The notes beneath the pieces were generated by a model that worked only from the letters and a program-made list of their open reading frames with translations, was not told where the DNA came from and made no database searches. A stretch of 64,000 nucleotides of DNA from Henricia sp. BOLD:AAB3569 (taxonomy: Eukaryota > Echinodermata > Asteroidea > Spinulosida > Echinasteridae), in contig JBBELK010000364.1 of NCBI GenBank assembly GCA_037783545.1, positions 372,001-436,000 of the forward strand, read 5' to 3'. The translations under genes were made by a program, and so were the position numbers. This document shows, piece after piece, positions 10,641 to 23,900 of the stretch; position 1 is the first letter of the stretch, and each line of letters starts with the position of its first letter.

Positions 10641-13144
10641 TGGAAAACAATAGCGTTTTTCCGATAGATGAAGACACGTGCTTTTGTTTAACGTGTCATG
10701 TGGCTTGCTGAAAGAGTTTTTTCAATGGTTTTTGCGCTACGATTTTACCGCGAGATTTCACCCTTTTAGCAGTGCGACTGTGGCTGCACACGTACGCGTG
10801 TGCACGCAGACATTGTAGAAATGCGCCTGAACACATTCATGACAGTCAACTCGACCATTGGACCAACTCGACCGTTGGACCAACTCGTCCGTTGACCGAC
10901 TCGACTTCAAAGTTGAGGGAAATTTGGGGAGTCGATCATGGCTTCAGACCTTGGGTGCAAAACATATGAGTCAGGCTGACAAATTGTTAAGTCTTTCTTC
11001 ACACAATTAAAACAAAATCTTAATTTTTTTTTATCCCACTTTTATTTATTTTTGAAAGTATTGGGAATTTTAAAGTTGGAATCAGGTCAAGTCGCCCCCT
11101 TATGAACTTGGCCCCTCCCCCTCCCCCTCCCCCTCGATGTTATTAATAGTGCTCACTAATTTTGTTTTAACTTTTTCCAATTACTGCAGCGGTCATCATG
11201 GGGACCTGCTGTTATGTACATGTATGCAGCATCAAAAGCACAATGGCATAGGATAACGCAAAGTTAATCTGAGACAGTCATCTCCCGACAACTTCACAGA
11301 GACTCCGGCATTTATCTCTGGTAATTTTAGTCATTCTTACTCACTTACTTGCAAACTTACGCTGGGGTAAAACAAGATCTGGGGGTAAAAACAAAACCTG
11401 TAACAAACCTATGTGTGGGCCATAAAGCTTGTGGACGCATGAGTTCAAGGTGGAGCCACCTTATCATGTCAAAAATTGACAATCTGAGAAACCTGATGCA
11501 CTTTCTATTGCCCAATTTATTCGATATAGATTGCATTTGTTTTGCTTGCTAGCAGAAATACACCCAACAAATTTAAATCCCAGCATGACACCAGAAAAAA
11601 ACACGGTCAAAAGTAAGAGCTTTTTGCTTCCTAAAATAAGCTCACATGATCTAATTACAATGCATGTCAAAATTGTCAACTGATTTTCATAACTTCATGT
11701 TTTATATGCATGTGTTGTTAGAGCAAGTCCCACCTAGAGTTTACATGAATATAATGTTAAACCAGCTGATGTCAGTGATGAGAGATACAACCTATATTTT
11801 ATTTTTGGGATCTCTGCAGCTTGAAATACAATCAATGAACCATATATTTTGTATCGTCATACATGTATTTGTCTTTTACAGTTTATCCAGTATACTTTAG
11901 AAACTCTAATCTGAGTGTTTACATGTGTGGCAGTTAACGAGTTTTCAAAACTTTTTTATAATATTTTTGTAATTATATACTCTTTGCAACAACAGAACCT
12001 GTTGTGACTATTCCGCTCGTGGTTTTTCATTATGGTTACATTTTTGGCAATAATAACTGTTTTAAGTCCACCATATGTCGATCATAAGTCATGTACATGT
12101 TTTAACAGATTTATTTATCAGTTGCTGTGTAGTATCCAAAGATGTGTGACATTGAATAAATTAAAAAGAACCGTTAACAATCTGTCGTGTTTCCTGTGTC
12201 ATATAATCCTTTGCCCAACTGGACTGATTACTGTTTAAAATTTATTTGGGCAGATGGAGGCATAGAACAAGGAAAAAGAACATTAGGAAATTACTTCACT
12301 CTTGTGTAAACATAAAAAAAGCTTCAGATCCCGGCTAAGTGATTTTTAGGAAAAAATGATCAAAACTAAGATTGACTACACACTTGGCTATGGTTTGAGA
12401 GTTTTTACACCTAACCGGTTTGAATTTAACTTGATTTATGGGGGCTTAACAATACTGTTCGAAGAGGAGAAAAGGAAATAAAGGTAGACCTATACATGCA
12501 TTCAATAAATAGCTCCGTGTGTACAACCCACGAAAAAATTGGTGGACTAGAAACCAGTCTAATCTGGAACTAGCAATGACGTCATCGTTAGCCAATCGGA
12601 CAACGGGAAACTATGCGGTGCCACGGCGGTAATTTTGGGTTTGTGTTTATTCGGAATGACGATGGATTTCGCTGCATCCTGACTGGACTAGACAAAAGTA
12701 CGTACAATTTTCATTATTTGTGGGTAGAATATTACATATTCTTTGTATAAAAGGTAAACATGGACTGCTGATTGTAGTGACAAGGGAAGATTTTGGCCGA
12801 TTTTTGGGGTGTCGTTTGTCGTGTTTTTGGACGTGTTTTTTCCTGAATATTTCTCACCTCAAAATGCAAAAAAAACATGAAATAGTGATACTCGACGACA
12901 GATATGTTTCTCTTCTTTCCGAAAATTCTAGTGTTATAGGTCAGATTTCTGGAAACGACTAAGAAATCCTTAGTTTTCGACGGGCTGTTCAAGCTCATTA
13001 AATATGCACGACCGTAACTGGTTGAGGTCACGCGTGCATATTGTGCACATAAAAACAAGCACTTTTTAGCGCGCTGCGGACTGACTGTACAGTGTTGTAT
13101 GCGATGTTCCGGGAGAATGTTTGGTTTCAAGGTCGGTCGTTTCG
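10641..13144. other. No gene seen; simple repeats
   Basis: 10848-10915 has degenerate ACCAACTCGACCGTTGG tandem units. 11107-11134 has a (CCCCCT)n tract. 11.2-12.5 kb is AT-rich with short frames only. A 132-codon - strand frame at 12732-13130 has no recognisable domain. Confidence 0.5.
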
Positions 13145-13351
13145 TAGACTTGGTTCCAAGTCCGAGATCCGGGTTTGTTTTCCGTTTCCGATTTGTGAAA
13201 TGTATGGACAGGGAACTAGTCTATTTCGGTTCAGAATCTCGAGATCCTGAACCGAAATAGACTAGTTCCCTGTCCATACATTTCACAAATCAACAGAGGG
13301 CGCTACGCATACTGAAAACAAACCAGGATCTCGGACTTGGAACCAAGTCTA
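13145..13351. repeat. Hairpin repeat (ACTAGTCTATTTCGG core)
   Basis: The outer arms TAGACTTGGTTCCAAGTCCG... and its complement, and the inner arms around 13205-13293, are nearly perfect. The tip is TCTCGAGA. About 207 bp, non-coding. Confidence 0.7.
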
Positions 13352-13357
13352 GGAGAC

Positions 13358-14075
13358 TGGTAGTCTGGTACCCGGACCAAAAATTGTTTGACTAGACTGA
13401 ATTTAAGGTCCGGCAGCCGCCAATTCCGCCATTTTGAAACAGGAGAAATCCCTCCTTTTTCCGGAGGTTCCCGAAGTTACCCGAAATGCACGTCTGGTCG
13501 TCCGGACGTTACCGTTAATCGTCGGGTACAATTCGTCATTGTTTCGAGAATTTGAATTGACGTCGCGTGCACGTACGCGTGACGCTGCGTGTGTATTTAT
13601 GGTGATGCCACGGATTTAAAACTACGCAGTGGCTATCAGTGGCTATAGTTACGGTAATTACCGTATGAATGGCTATAGTTACGGGATTGCAACAGCAGAT
13701 TAAAACTACATGTAGGCCTACAATATGGAGCTCACTGGGTGATGCAGACAAGGTTTTAATTTTCTTTTTTGATGCTAGCCTACATGCTGCTACATGTATA
13801 TTAAAATGGGCATATTTAATATTTTAAGGTTAATATATTGTATTGGTCAAATATGGAATAACCCCTTTCAAATTGTTGTACACTCATGCCATATAGCGCG
13901 CAACTCGCTTTGAAAATTAACGGTTATGTGCTCTAAAAATAAATGCATGACGTAATGCTTAAAGTGCTATTTTAAACACGACAGTAGCCGGTCTAGTCTG
14001 GTACCCGGACCAAAAATTATTTGACTAGACTGAATTTAAGATTCAGTCGTTGTATGTGGAATATGTGGAGCGGGA
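13358..14075 (+). repeat. Interspersed repeat, copy 2 (holds the empty Harbinger site)
   Basis: Collinear with 3241-3396 joined to 4609-5095. Site GGACGTTACCG at about 13504-13514 is uninterrupted, the pre-insertion state of the Harbinger-like target. Confidence 0.75.
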
Positions 14076-14195
14076 ACCAGTCTAGGGCTGGCGGACACCG
14101 ATCTAGACTGGTTCCCGCTCCACATATTCCACATACAACGACTGAATCTTAAATTCAGTCTAGTCAAATAATTTTTTGGTCCGGGTACCAGACTA
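13994..14195. repeat. Hairpin of about 202 bp with TAGTCTGGTACCCGGACC ends
   Basis: Almost perfect arms of about 95 bp with a short loop at about 14085-14100. It shares its end sequence with the start of the 3241 and 13358 repeats, so these may be parts of one family. Confidence 0.7.
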
Positions 14196-14289
14196 ACCCC
14201 GATCGATCTTGATTAGGATGTGCGCGAAGTGAACGAGGTCACCTTGGATCTGCGCAGATCTGAATTTGGATCCGTCCGAAACAAACACG

Positions 14290-14480
14290 CCCTTTATTTT
14301 GCATTTGGATATGTTCGACACGCACGGCCGGGTTACAAATGTCAATGCAAAATATACGCACTTACTAAAAAATATATATATATAATAACCACGTGGCCGG
14401 GCAGAATTTATGGTCTCGGCTGCCTTTTACCGATCCCCATATTTTCGCAATAAGCGATGGGATCGGGAACCAATCTAAAC
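14290..14480 (+). repeat. Inverted copy of 5150-5350
   Basis: See 5150-5350. Includes a short (TA)n run and CACGTGGCCGGGCAGAATT. Confidence 0.6.
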
Positions 14481-14681
14481 CCTTCCCAAGTTTGCACAAC
14501 AAGCACAAGAGGGCGATAGACAATTAGGTCAGACTGGTGCTGATTTGTCCGTACAAATGTGCGTCCGTATTGACTTTGTGAGGTGAGGTAACGCTCTTCC
14601 AGAAAACGTGTCTGAATATTGAACGAGCGACGAATTGCACAACAGAACTAAAAACACTACAACCAACTTCTCTTCTATCAG

Positions 14682-14753
14682 TTGAAAATCAGAACAGTTA
14701 CTTGGGCTGCCAAGAAACAAGTCTTATTGAAAGGGCCTCAACACTTTACGAAA
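14682..14753 (+). other. EIF6: eIF6 5' untranslated part of exon
   Basis: A pyrimidine tract and AG (TTCTCTTCTATCAG, ending 14681) look like a splice acceptor, so an upstream non-coding exon is possible. No stop interrupts the frame between here and the ATG, but eIF6 homology begins only at 14754, where the context (ACGAAAATGG) is good. Confidence 0.45.
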
Positions 14754-14860
14754 ATGGCTATGCGTGTACAATTTGAAAACAGTAATGAAATCGGGGTATT
14801 TGCGAAGTTGACAAATGCTTACTGCTTGACAGCAATCGGTGCGTCAGAAACTTTTCACAG
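14754..14860 (+). CDS. EIF6: Eukaryotic translation initiation factor 6, coding exon 1
   Basis: eIF6 binds the 60S ribosomal subunit, blocks premature joining to 40S, and is needed for 60S biogenesis in the nucleolus. This exon gives residues 1-35 ([17 protein letters not shown]...) plus two bases of codon 36, in the first of five pentein-like repeats. The start is the ATG that aligns with human Met1. The donor is CACAG|GTTAGT at 14861. The six exons found sum to 728 nt, 242 codons plus two bases, against 245 residues in human, with no internal gap. All junctions keep phase (2, 1, 0, 0, 0, 2). Residue identity to human eIF6 is high throughout, so this is the functional gene, not a retrocopy. 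The introns are heavily loaded with mobile DNA. Confidence 0.96.
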
Positions 14861-15065
14861 GTTAGTTTTTAAAAAGAATTTACGATATTTTTTTCGTATG
14901 CATTGAACAAAAATTTGAATGGAAATACCTCCTGGAATCAACAAATTATCAAATTCTAAGATATACTTCTCACTTGCACTTCTAAGATATAGGCCTACTT
15001 CCCACTTTTTGAGATAAATAAATGATAAAATAAAGTAATGCACAAAATTACAGCACGAGCGGTCC

Positions 15066-15954
15066 TAGCCCTAAAATTAGGGCTGTGAATTGCTCGCTTT
15101 TCAAATCTGACTTATTGAGTCGCTAATTCACAGCCCTAATTGAGGGATGTATGACAATACTCAGTCTGAAACTGCTCAAATCTGACAAAGTTCTACTAAA
15201 AATATCGTCCGAAGCACATCAGACCGAGCACTTTCACATACCGGTACACCATTGTAATCCTGAGAGTCTAGTGTTTCATAAAATAACAGTAACGCTTACG
15301 GAATCGTCAATTTGGCCATCTACGATGTCTGGAAACATTGGACAAATTTCGGACAATGTTCTGAGCCGCATTCCCTGGGTGACGCCATCTTAGCTGATAT
15401 GCTCGACGCGTGGTGGCGCTTCTCGGTCAAGGAGCCCGGCTGTGCAATATGCATAATTCATATTGACGTCCGTGTGTTTATCCCAGCTGGCAAGTACGTC
15501 ACTCGCACAGTTCGATAACTAGCTGCACTGCGCGCGTGACGTACTTGCCAGCTGGGATAATATGAATTATGCATATTGCACAGTTAGCCGGGCTCCTTGA
15601 CATCTCATGATCGAGAAGCGCCAGCATATCAGCTAAGATGGCGTCACCCAGGGAATGCGGCTCAGAACATTGTCCGAAATTTGTCCAATGTTTCCAGACA
15701 TCGTAGATGGCCAAATTGACGATTCCGTAAGCGTTACTGTTATTTTATGAAACACTAGACTCTCAGGATTACAATGGTGTATGTGAAAGTGCTCGGTCTG
15801 ATGTGCTTCGGACGATATTTTTAGTAGAACTTTGTCAGATTTGAGCAGTTTCAGACTGAGTATTGTCGTACATCCCTTAATTAGGGCTGTGAATTAGCGA
15901 CTCAATAAGTCAGATTTGAAAAGCGAGCAATTCACAGCCCTAATTTTAGGGCTA
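15066..15954. mobile_element. Near-perfect 889-bp foldback with 9-bp target duplication
   Basis: Arms of about 420-440 bp, complementary over almost their whole length, start TAGCCCTAAAATTAGGG and meet in a loop of some tens of bp at about 15500-15535. GAGCGGTCC is duplicated at 15057-15065 and 15955-15963. Each arm also starts with a small hairpin of its own (TAGCCCTAAAATTAGGGC). Long terminal repeats with 9-bp duplications fit Mutator-like elements; no transposase is present. In a transcript it would make a very long double-stranded hairpin inside eIF6 intron 1. Confidence 0.88.
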
Positions 15955-16668
15955 GAGCGGTCCGTGCGTAAGCGCGACAACAGAGGGAGCTGCGCGCGTG
16001 CGAATGGTTATCTGTTGCACTGCACTAACTGAATGCAGTTTTTGAAGAAAATGACCAGGAAAATTGGAAAACGAGAAGTTGTATTTGATGTAGGTCACAG
16101 GCTCCCATTGACGATGTGTAGTTAGCCATCATTTCATTTATCCTGGAAGAAACATGGTCATTTTGGTATTTTGTACTTTCTCATTCCGTGTTCTGTTGAA
16201 TAAAATGGCTTTTATTATTAAAACTGGAGTGATTTTAATTTTTATGTCACATGTACCGGTACATACATACCTACATGTATCTGGGGTGTTATCATGTCAT
16301 ATTATGAAGAATTAGTGGGAGGGTGTACCGGTATGGTATTTATACCCCCAAAAAATCGACCAACGTTTAGTTGTTGCGGTCAATATTTTACTATTATTGT
16401 ACAAGTATTGAGATGATATTATTCGTATCGAGCATTTTCAAAGCTTTGGGGGGTGAATAAATTTAACGTTTTCTTGGGTGTCAATTCGTGGAAACAAAAT
16501 TTCATTCGTTTTGGGTGCAATGCGCGCGCACACACTTGGATGTCAGTTCGTGAAAACTTGTGTTTCCCACTGTGCGGTTTTCACGAACTGTAACTGAAGT
16601 GCACTTGGGTGTCACTTCGTGGTGACACTATGAGCAACTAACAATGGAAATTGGGCACACACCATTGT

Positions 16669-17052
16669 TAATGAAATTGTTTTGTCTGAATTGCTATAGT
16701 CTTTGAGAAATGAGTAAAACAATTAGTTTTCGTCTCATGAGACGAAAATTCAATTCGCCCCCAAACCACTTCGCCCGAGTGCCATTTCGCCCCAAATCAC
16801 TTCGTCCAAACACTACATCGCCCAAATGCTACTTCGCCCCAAAACCACTTCGTGCACAGGCTGTGGTTCAGGGCGAAATGGTTTTGGGGCGAAATGACTG
16901 CAAACCCTTTTTTTACTGTTTTCTTAAAAGTTAGACGAAGTACGGAGCTGATTTTTGCTCGGGTTGGTTTTAATCATGCATCTTCAATCACACAGGGGAT
17001 AAAACTATTTGTAACAGTTTACCAATCATGTACATGTACATGTATACTACCT
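16669..17052 (+). mobile_element. TTAA-type element with CGCCCC(A)AACCACTT units, copy A
   Basis: Body of degenerate 14-16 bp units (CACTTCGCCC..., CCATTTCGCCCC) flipping to the complement (GGGCGAAATGGTT) near 16870. A CTCATGAGACG palindrome is at 16735. The right end is ACCAATCATGTACATG...TACCTTTA. Copies B and C are at 26058 and 26722. The left end is incomplete. Confidence 0.7.
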
Positions 17053-17225
17053 TTAGGTGAGAACAATTGACTTTGCTAGTAGATTTGGCGAACCTGCACC
17101 CCAAAATTTATTCTGTAAATGTCTCATTTCCGGATCTTGAGCCACCATGAGAAGATTCAGGAATTTGTTTGCTTCTGTTCGGGAAGTTGTACCTGAAATT
17201 TGTTTTCTGTTCATTACCTTTTCAG

Positions 17226-17311
17226 TTTATTTGATGCAGAAGTTGGAGATGTTGTTCCAGTTGTACACACTTCAATAGCAGGGTGTCGAATTGTTGGCAG
17301 ATTATGTGTTG
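17226..17311 (+). CDS. EIF6: eIF6 coding exon 2
   Basis: 86 nt between TTTTCAG and GTAAGT. It completes Ser36 and encodes residues 37-64 plus one base: [19 protein letters not shown] then [10 protein letters not shown]. These match the human VFEGELSDTIPVVHASIAG region, and the CRI(I/V)GR motif is invariant in the family. Phase joins exactly with exons 1 and 3. Confidence 0.96.
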
Positions 17312-19585
17312 GTAAGTATTGTTAAACCCTAACACCCTAAACATTCATTTGAGACAATATACTACAAAATAATAAAATAAAATCTAACGAAAGTCGAAAC
17401 TCTCACGGACCAGTCAAAACACTGTTCAAAAAGTCCGGGTAGACCAGTCAAGATAATCTGGTACTTCAGTTCTTTAAAACATAAAATACATGTATTCAAT
17501 ATTCACGCATGTTTGACTTACAACATCTGGTATTGGTGCACAAGTTTGTTTGTAAACATGCATGTTGCCCGACGATCGAAGTGGAATAAAGCATGTGTTT
17601 TACAGTGCACATGCGGTACGGTCATTGCAATACGAACATGTACCGGTACATGGGGACAGTGCAGGCGCTGAATGAATGCACCGAGCGAGCTGAGGCATAA
17701 TTTGCGCATACATCCATATCCAGGGGCCAATTTCAAAAAGGCGTGGTTATTGCAGCAGAAAAGTAATGTTTCGTCAGCATGTTGCAATAATCTAAAATCC
17801 AAAGCGACAGGCAGCCAATGAAGCAAGTGTACACGCATGGAATTTGTTTTGGGTAGCACCCTGTAAAAAAAAAAAAATTTCCTATCGGGGTCCAGAAAAA
17901 CCTTGATTCTGGGGTTGCCTGGTTTAGCCTGGAAATTTTTTTTTGGGACACCCTGTGTTTCGTGTGTCTGAGCGTTTGCCATGGCTGCGGTTCGAAGCGT
18001 GGCGGTATTTGTGGCCAAGCATCAGTCCTTGTATACGTGGTCCTTTTTTACAAAAGATACATGTAATAAGATTGATGTGCCGGCCAGCAAACCTGCCAGT
18101 GAGAGCGGCCGGTCAACTCTAGGCGCAGCGGGCGGCCAGTTCATGCAAAAACACGTGTGCAACCACACATTACACGGAAGTTTCATGGCGCCATCTTGTT
18201 CTAGACTTGCACAAGTCTGAATCACGACTTGTTGTAGCCCACATGCAATCACGCACGCACAGAAGTGTCTTGGCGTGGACGGAAGTGTCGTAGACTTGGA
18301 CAAGTTTATTTACTGTCAATGGAGGGCGCTGTTTTCTTGCTTGGTAAAAACAAGATCGCCCATGCCACGGGCCGCTCCCGGGGGAATCTAACTGATGTCG
18401 CCCTCTGTTGACTAAATCCGTCTAACATAGTCGGGTACTTTGTTTACGCGCAGTTAGTACGGCTTTTCGCGTAGGGAGTACAGGTGGCCCACTCGGTACC
18501 GATCAAAACAAAAAGACATGAAAAAAGGTGGATGCCCGTCGCGCGTGACTTGCGTTTGCGGTTTTTAAAATCCTTTTTTGTTCAACCGGCCGGAAGAGAC
18601 ATCGTCATGAATTTAAAAAGGACATTTTGGAGGTAAAAGTGAACGTGTAAAGGGGTGAAAATAAAAAAAAACCTTGAGGAAAAGAGATCGTCAGGCCCGA
18701 CTTTTTTATTAGGTTTTTCCCTTCTCTTTGTATAAAATACACGCACGTTTTTGCCACTACTTCTTACAAATACGGCATAATATTTGGTCAGGAAACATGT
18801 TCTTCTCAGCAGTGAAGTTTTGTATTAATATTGAAAATGAAAATATAAGGCCCAAGGTATTTCCCCCCTGACACTTTATGTTTCACTTCCACCTCCAACA
18901 TGTCCAAGGAGATTGTATTTGGGTTTGCAAAGGTCTGAACTATTATAAAGGGATAAATAAACTTGTGCTATAGGCTGAAGAAAGCAATGAACTGGTTTCC
19001 TGAATTGGAAAACACCGACGAGGAAAATTGGAAAACGAAGCTCTGAAGCATATTGTCAACAATGTTTTGAAAACTGAAAAAAAAAATTGCCAGTATACGT
19101 ATACTCCAAAAAAAAAAAATTTTTTGCAACTGCTAATATTTTGCAAATTAGCCACCAGGGAGGAACAGAATTTCACCTTTATGTGATTTTTTGTAATTTT
19201 ACCTGCATAAATTGTCAAGTCCTGTGATCTTGTACAGTCTGCCAGACTTGCGTTACGTAACTTTTACAATCTCATAAAATTTGTTTTTTGATTGAGTATA
19301 CTTGTACATGCATGTTAAGCCATGTTCATGTTCCAGTTTCTGATGTTTGAAGTTGAAAATGCAGCAATGAAGACATGCTCGACCACCAACCTTTAGAAAA
19401 ATATAGCAAGGTGTTACAAGTGGAATAGTGTCTAAAAGTGGCCGTGCTACCTCCTTACAGTGTCAACGCCATCTCAAGCCAATGTCTTCGAAAAATGCCG
19501 AGTTATAACGTAAATGTCGTCGGCATGACATCTCCACCCTATTGATGACTATGCCAACATTTACGTAATACATGTACGTTAAAGA

Positions 19586-19731
19586 AACCAAATTTTGAAC
19601 CATTGATTGCCTACTACTACTAGCTCAATTTCCTGTATGTAGAGTAACTGGTTAACTTAAACCTGCATACTCTGCATACATGAATTTGAGCTACTACTAG
19701 TAGTAGGCAATCAATGGTTCAAAATTTGGTT
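19586..19731. repeat. Inverted repeat
   Basis: Arms of about 50 bp (AACCAAATTTTGAACC and GCCTACTACTACTAG) with a loop of about 45 bp. Confidence 0.75.
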
Positions 19732-20830
19732 CTTGTTTCGCGTCAACTTTCCGAAGGGCAACATCTTCCTTTCAAAGCAATGGCATATTACTACACTTGG
19801 CATGTTGGATGAACAGGCATGTTTGGATAAAATGGAATGTATTTTTTAAAGGTTTGTGAGCCTGCCAAGTGACAAAACTGCTAATGTTCAACTAGCATGC
19901 CAAATACAGCATCCCATGCTTTATCTCAGCGGAATATCCAGTGTAAAGTCACAGCATCTTCGTAGATTACCATGCACAGACATCTAGGTTTTTGTTTGTC
20001 TGGGAAAGTGTCAGAATTTACAAAGGAAAACTTAAATTTGAGCTGTTGCAATGGTTGCGGCCCTCATGGATGTCGTCTGTACGTCCATGGCAATCTTTCC
20101 GTGTGTCTCCCCTCCTCCCGTTCCAATGTGTTGTGCCACTCTTCTCTTGGCACCCCTCTCCAACTTTGAAACGTCTGGCGATGGCGCTGTTGATTCAGGT
20201 CGAAAGAAGCACTGACGGTACACAGCAGCATGCAACTTCAGTTGGATGGGAGAATTGAGGTCATGATCCATCTTAGTACTCCCAAAACACGTGATTACCG
20301 GTACATGTACATGTGAAGATAGTACAACCAGTCTATATATTGTCTTGGGAATACTAAGGCGACCAACAGTAGCTTCAGATTTCAAGGGCGTTGCGGCATC
20401 CAGTGGTCAGATATTTAAGAAAGAAAGCCTTTTGCAACTACGCAACATGATGTAAGGATGCTATACGACAACCTTGCTCTGTTATTGTCGGGGAAAGAAT
20501 TTGGAAGTCGATCATGGCTTCAAACCTTGTGCGAAAACATGAGACTCACAAAATCTTTAATTTTTCCGACACGAAATTTTGTTTTTGATTTGGATTTTTT
20601 TCCATCATACCTGCACATTCCAAACTAGATGCGTCATTTTAAAGAAATTCTGTATCAACTTCCAAACTCTTACTACTCCTTTTTGACAAAGCAATTTGGC
20701 AAGTACAATGTACCGTGACATGTCTGGCACTTTTTTGTTTTGCCATGCCATTCAAAAACCACAGAGCATTAAACAACGCTCAACATGTATGTGCGATCAA
20801 GCCATGATGGCAGGTTTGTTTGGTCTTCAT

Positions 20831-20969
20831 TAAAGGCAGGGGCTCGTCAGCAATGCGCGAACACAAAATTCATGCCACGAAATACGCAGCTCCATAGCAA
20901 AGGCATGGAGCTTCGTATTTCGGGGCAAGAATGTGACGCACGCGCATTGCTGACGAGCCACTGCCTTTA
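20831..20969. mobile_element. Palindromic TTAA-flanked MITE, copy 3
   Basis: Same family as 771-908, with more substitutions (GCGCGAACACAAAATTC in the left arm). Flanked by TTAA on both sides. Lies in eIF6 intron 2. Confidence 0.8.
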
Positions 20970-23900
20970 AATGAAATGTGCATGCACTAATGACGATTAT
21001 CTTTGCCGACTAAAGCAATTTCTTTAACTTGAACGGGGTCAAATTACTATTGATAGTGACACTAAGGCAAATAAATAAGTGGAAAGAATTCTGTTTACTG
21101 GTTGCCACTTATTCTTTTTATGACTTAAACACCACCAAAACATGTAAATATTTAAAAGGGAAGTGATTTTATGAGTGAAAACCATTCAACATTTTCCTTT
21201 TCTGCCGTGTTCCCTAGAATTAACACACGGCGTCTTAGTGGCGACCAATAAATGGAATTCCTACTATTAAAATGAGTTTCTTGGGAGAAGAAAATAAGAA
21301 ATTGGAAACACCGAGGACAGCGGGACACCAAAAATTTAAGCCAAGAACGAGCTTTTGTTTGATGACTCGCTTTATGCATTTTGTGCACTAAGTCATGAAC
21401 TGGCTGGGTGTGTAAACATGGATTCAAGTAAGCTTACAGTTTCACAAGAGCGACAAAGCGGGACAGCGAAATTCCTGGGACAGAATCATGGTAAAGCTGT
21501 AGGCCTATCTGCCCAAACAGCATTCCCACATTTTGCCAAGATCGTGCAACTACTAAAAAGACAAAACTCCATGTTTAAAAAATTGTGGTTAACAAATGCA
21601 GTATAATCCCTCCTGGCAGTCTTGCACTCGTCTCGGGACCCCGCCCAGACTCCACCACCCCCTCTCTCCCCCAGGAGAAAATGACACTTCAAGTGAAAAA
21701 AATCCCACCCAAGGGTGTAAAGCATGCATGTAAATGATGAATTGTTCACGAGGTTCACTAAAAATTTGATTGTGTAAAAATACCCTGGCTGGGGAATGAA
21801 AAAGCCTAAGAAGGGGCGGGGCATCGGAGGCGGGGGAAACAATTGGCCTAATTAAGGACCTAAGTGCATAAAAAGAAGGAAATACCGACAATAAACAACT
21901 CCTACCCAACTCTAAAAAGCGTCCTAGGGCATAATTCAACATTATATAACGATATACCGTAGTTGTATACTGGCAAGAAAAGGAGCGACGAAGCATGGAC
22001 GAAGTAACCGTTGGTGTCAGCCATTTTTAAATTCCCGTGTTCCACGCGTCCGCAACCGCGGAGATTTTATAGTCGATGTCCTCAAAAAGATCGGTCGTAG
22101 CTCGCAATTTACAAACACAACTTTACTTTAAGTGGTGTTTTTATCAATCACTGATACGTCCCTATTCCGATTCCATAAAGTTTGTGTTGAAACTCGCTCG
22201 ATATTTCCTGAGAACAACGATTTTCTGTAACCCAATGCCTTCTCGTCTGCGGTTTTCGCTGGTGGTAAACAGTGGCCTTGGGATATCGGGTTACAACTCA
22301 TTATCATAAACCGCAATCCTTGCGGACTGATACAGCCAAACCACTGCTAAAACGATCTAATTTTCTTTAGCTTTGATATTCCTGCTGGATTTTTCTTCAG
22401 AAAAAACGCAAATTCCACGAAAATGTGGATTCTTAAGGACAATATGTTTTGATGACGTCATCAAATTGTTTGTAAACATGATAATTAGAGATCGATTTTG
22501 CTGGACTATTTCTTGAATTTGCAAACGCAAACCATACTGAAAGGCGGTAAAAAGGAACGACTAGGGGTCAGAGTTCGTGCGTCTATATTATTTACTTTGA
22601 AACTAAATCGAAATTCTGGCACTTTTTCGTATTTTTAAAGATTTTTGCAATTAATTAATTACGAGTAGGTGGTGTGATTTTAAAACCGGCCTTTGCCACT
22701 GGGATAAATTTAAATTGCGTCATTTGTTTTTTATATGAAAAGAAATTTCTTGACCATTTTATCCCGCCACAAACCAATGCGATGACGTCAAAGAAACGTT
22801 TCTTTCATTCATAAATCTCAGGGGTGTAATTGGGCGCGGTCCCATGGGAACGACTCGCTTAACCGCAGAAGGGCGCCCTCTGTTGGCGGAATTTAGAAAG
22901 TGTGGGAAATTCAAAATATGATTGACGTACGGGCGCAGCGGCCCGTGATGCGTGCGTAGAAAAAAGCAGAAAATAAAATCTGCCACGCTCAAGTTACACA
23001 AAAACGGAAACATAAAAAAAAGCGCATTAAGGAAATTAAAAATGATGCGGAAATCCGCAGAAATTTCACATGTACGGCATGGGTCTGTTTGAATTCAACT
23101 GGACAGCTGGACCATTTGGGGAGGCTTTCTAGCTGGCCCGAGACGATTTCAACTGTCATTTGGCCAACATACCATTGCTAATTTGAACGCTAGTTTTAGT
23201 CAAGGGCTTACAGAAAACTGATTTTGTTGGCTTGTTAGCCCAAATAAACCTGTGAGGGATATGTACTGTAGTAGCTGACCTCTGGATCTTGTATCTAAAA
23301 ACTTAGAAGGACAGGTTCTCAAGGAACACTTTAAGCTGAGTGGTGCACCATGCCTCAGCAGCTCTTACGGAGGCTGGTGCAGTCTGCCTTGCCAGAAGAG
23401 TGGGAAAAATTTAAGATTTTGTGAGGAAACACTTAGATTTTTTTCAGCCTGTCTCATTATGTTTTGCACACAAGGTATGAAGCCATGGTCAAATCCCCCA
23501 TTCTTTCCGCAGCTCAACTTCCAAAAAAAGAAAATCTGCGGGAAAACGTAATTTTACTGAGGGAAAAAGTAGACCAAAAAGTTAGTCTACTTAGGAAAAA
23601 CGTTTTTTACCAAGTCGGTCTCCATAGAGTTTGTGCGTAGGGCAAGTGCAGGTATTAAAGCAGAATCCTTCTTTTCCATATTTTGTTTTAATCTGCACAA
23701 AAAAAATCCTTGAGAATCTATACTATAACACATGTAACAAGCCCTTCAGATGCACCAGAAAGCTGTAAAGTAAAAAAAAAAAAACATCATCTTGAACACC
23801 ATCTTCAAATTGAAGGGAAGTGACATTACCGGTAAGTGATTTAAGTCATCAACAAATACAAATTTTGAAAATGGCCTTGGTGCCCTTTCAATTGGCCTTG

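Larger units (their letters stand above)
14861..17225 (+). other. EIF6: eIF6 intron 1
   Basis: GT..AG intron of 2365 bp. It contains the 889-bp foldback (15066-15954) and a TTAA-type element with CGCCCC units (16669-17052). 16490-16640 has degenerate TTGGGTGTCACTTCGTG repeats. Confidence 0.85.

Noticed and set aside
12732..13130. 132-codon - strand ORF
   Set aside because: No start context, no recognisable motif, AT-rich and basic composition as expected by chance.
17518..18018. LINE RT fragment on the - strand (HWLPV, LAPGYG strings)
   Set aside because: The strings resemble a LINE C-terminal motif, but no RT, endonuclease or 3'-end signature surrounds them; too weak to call.
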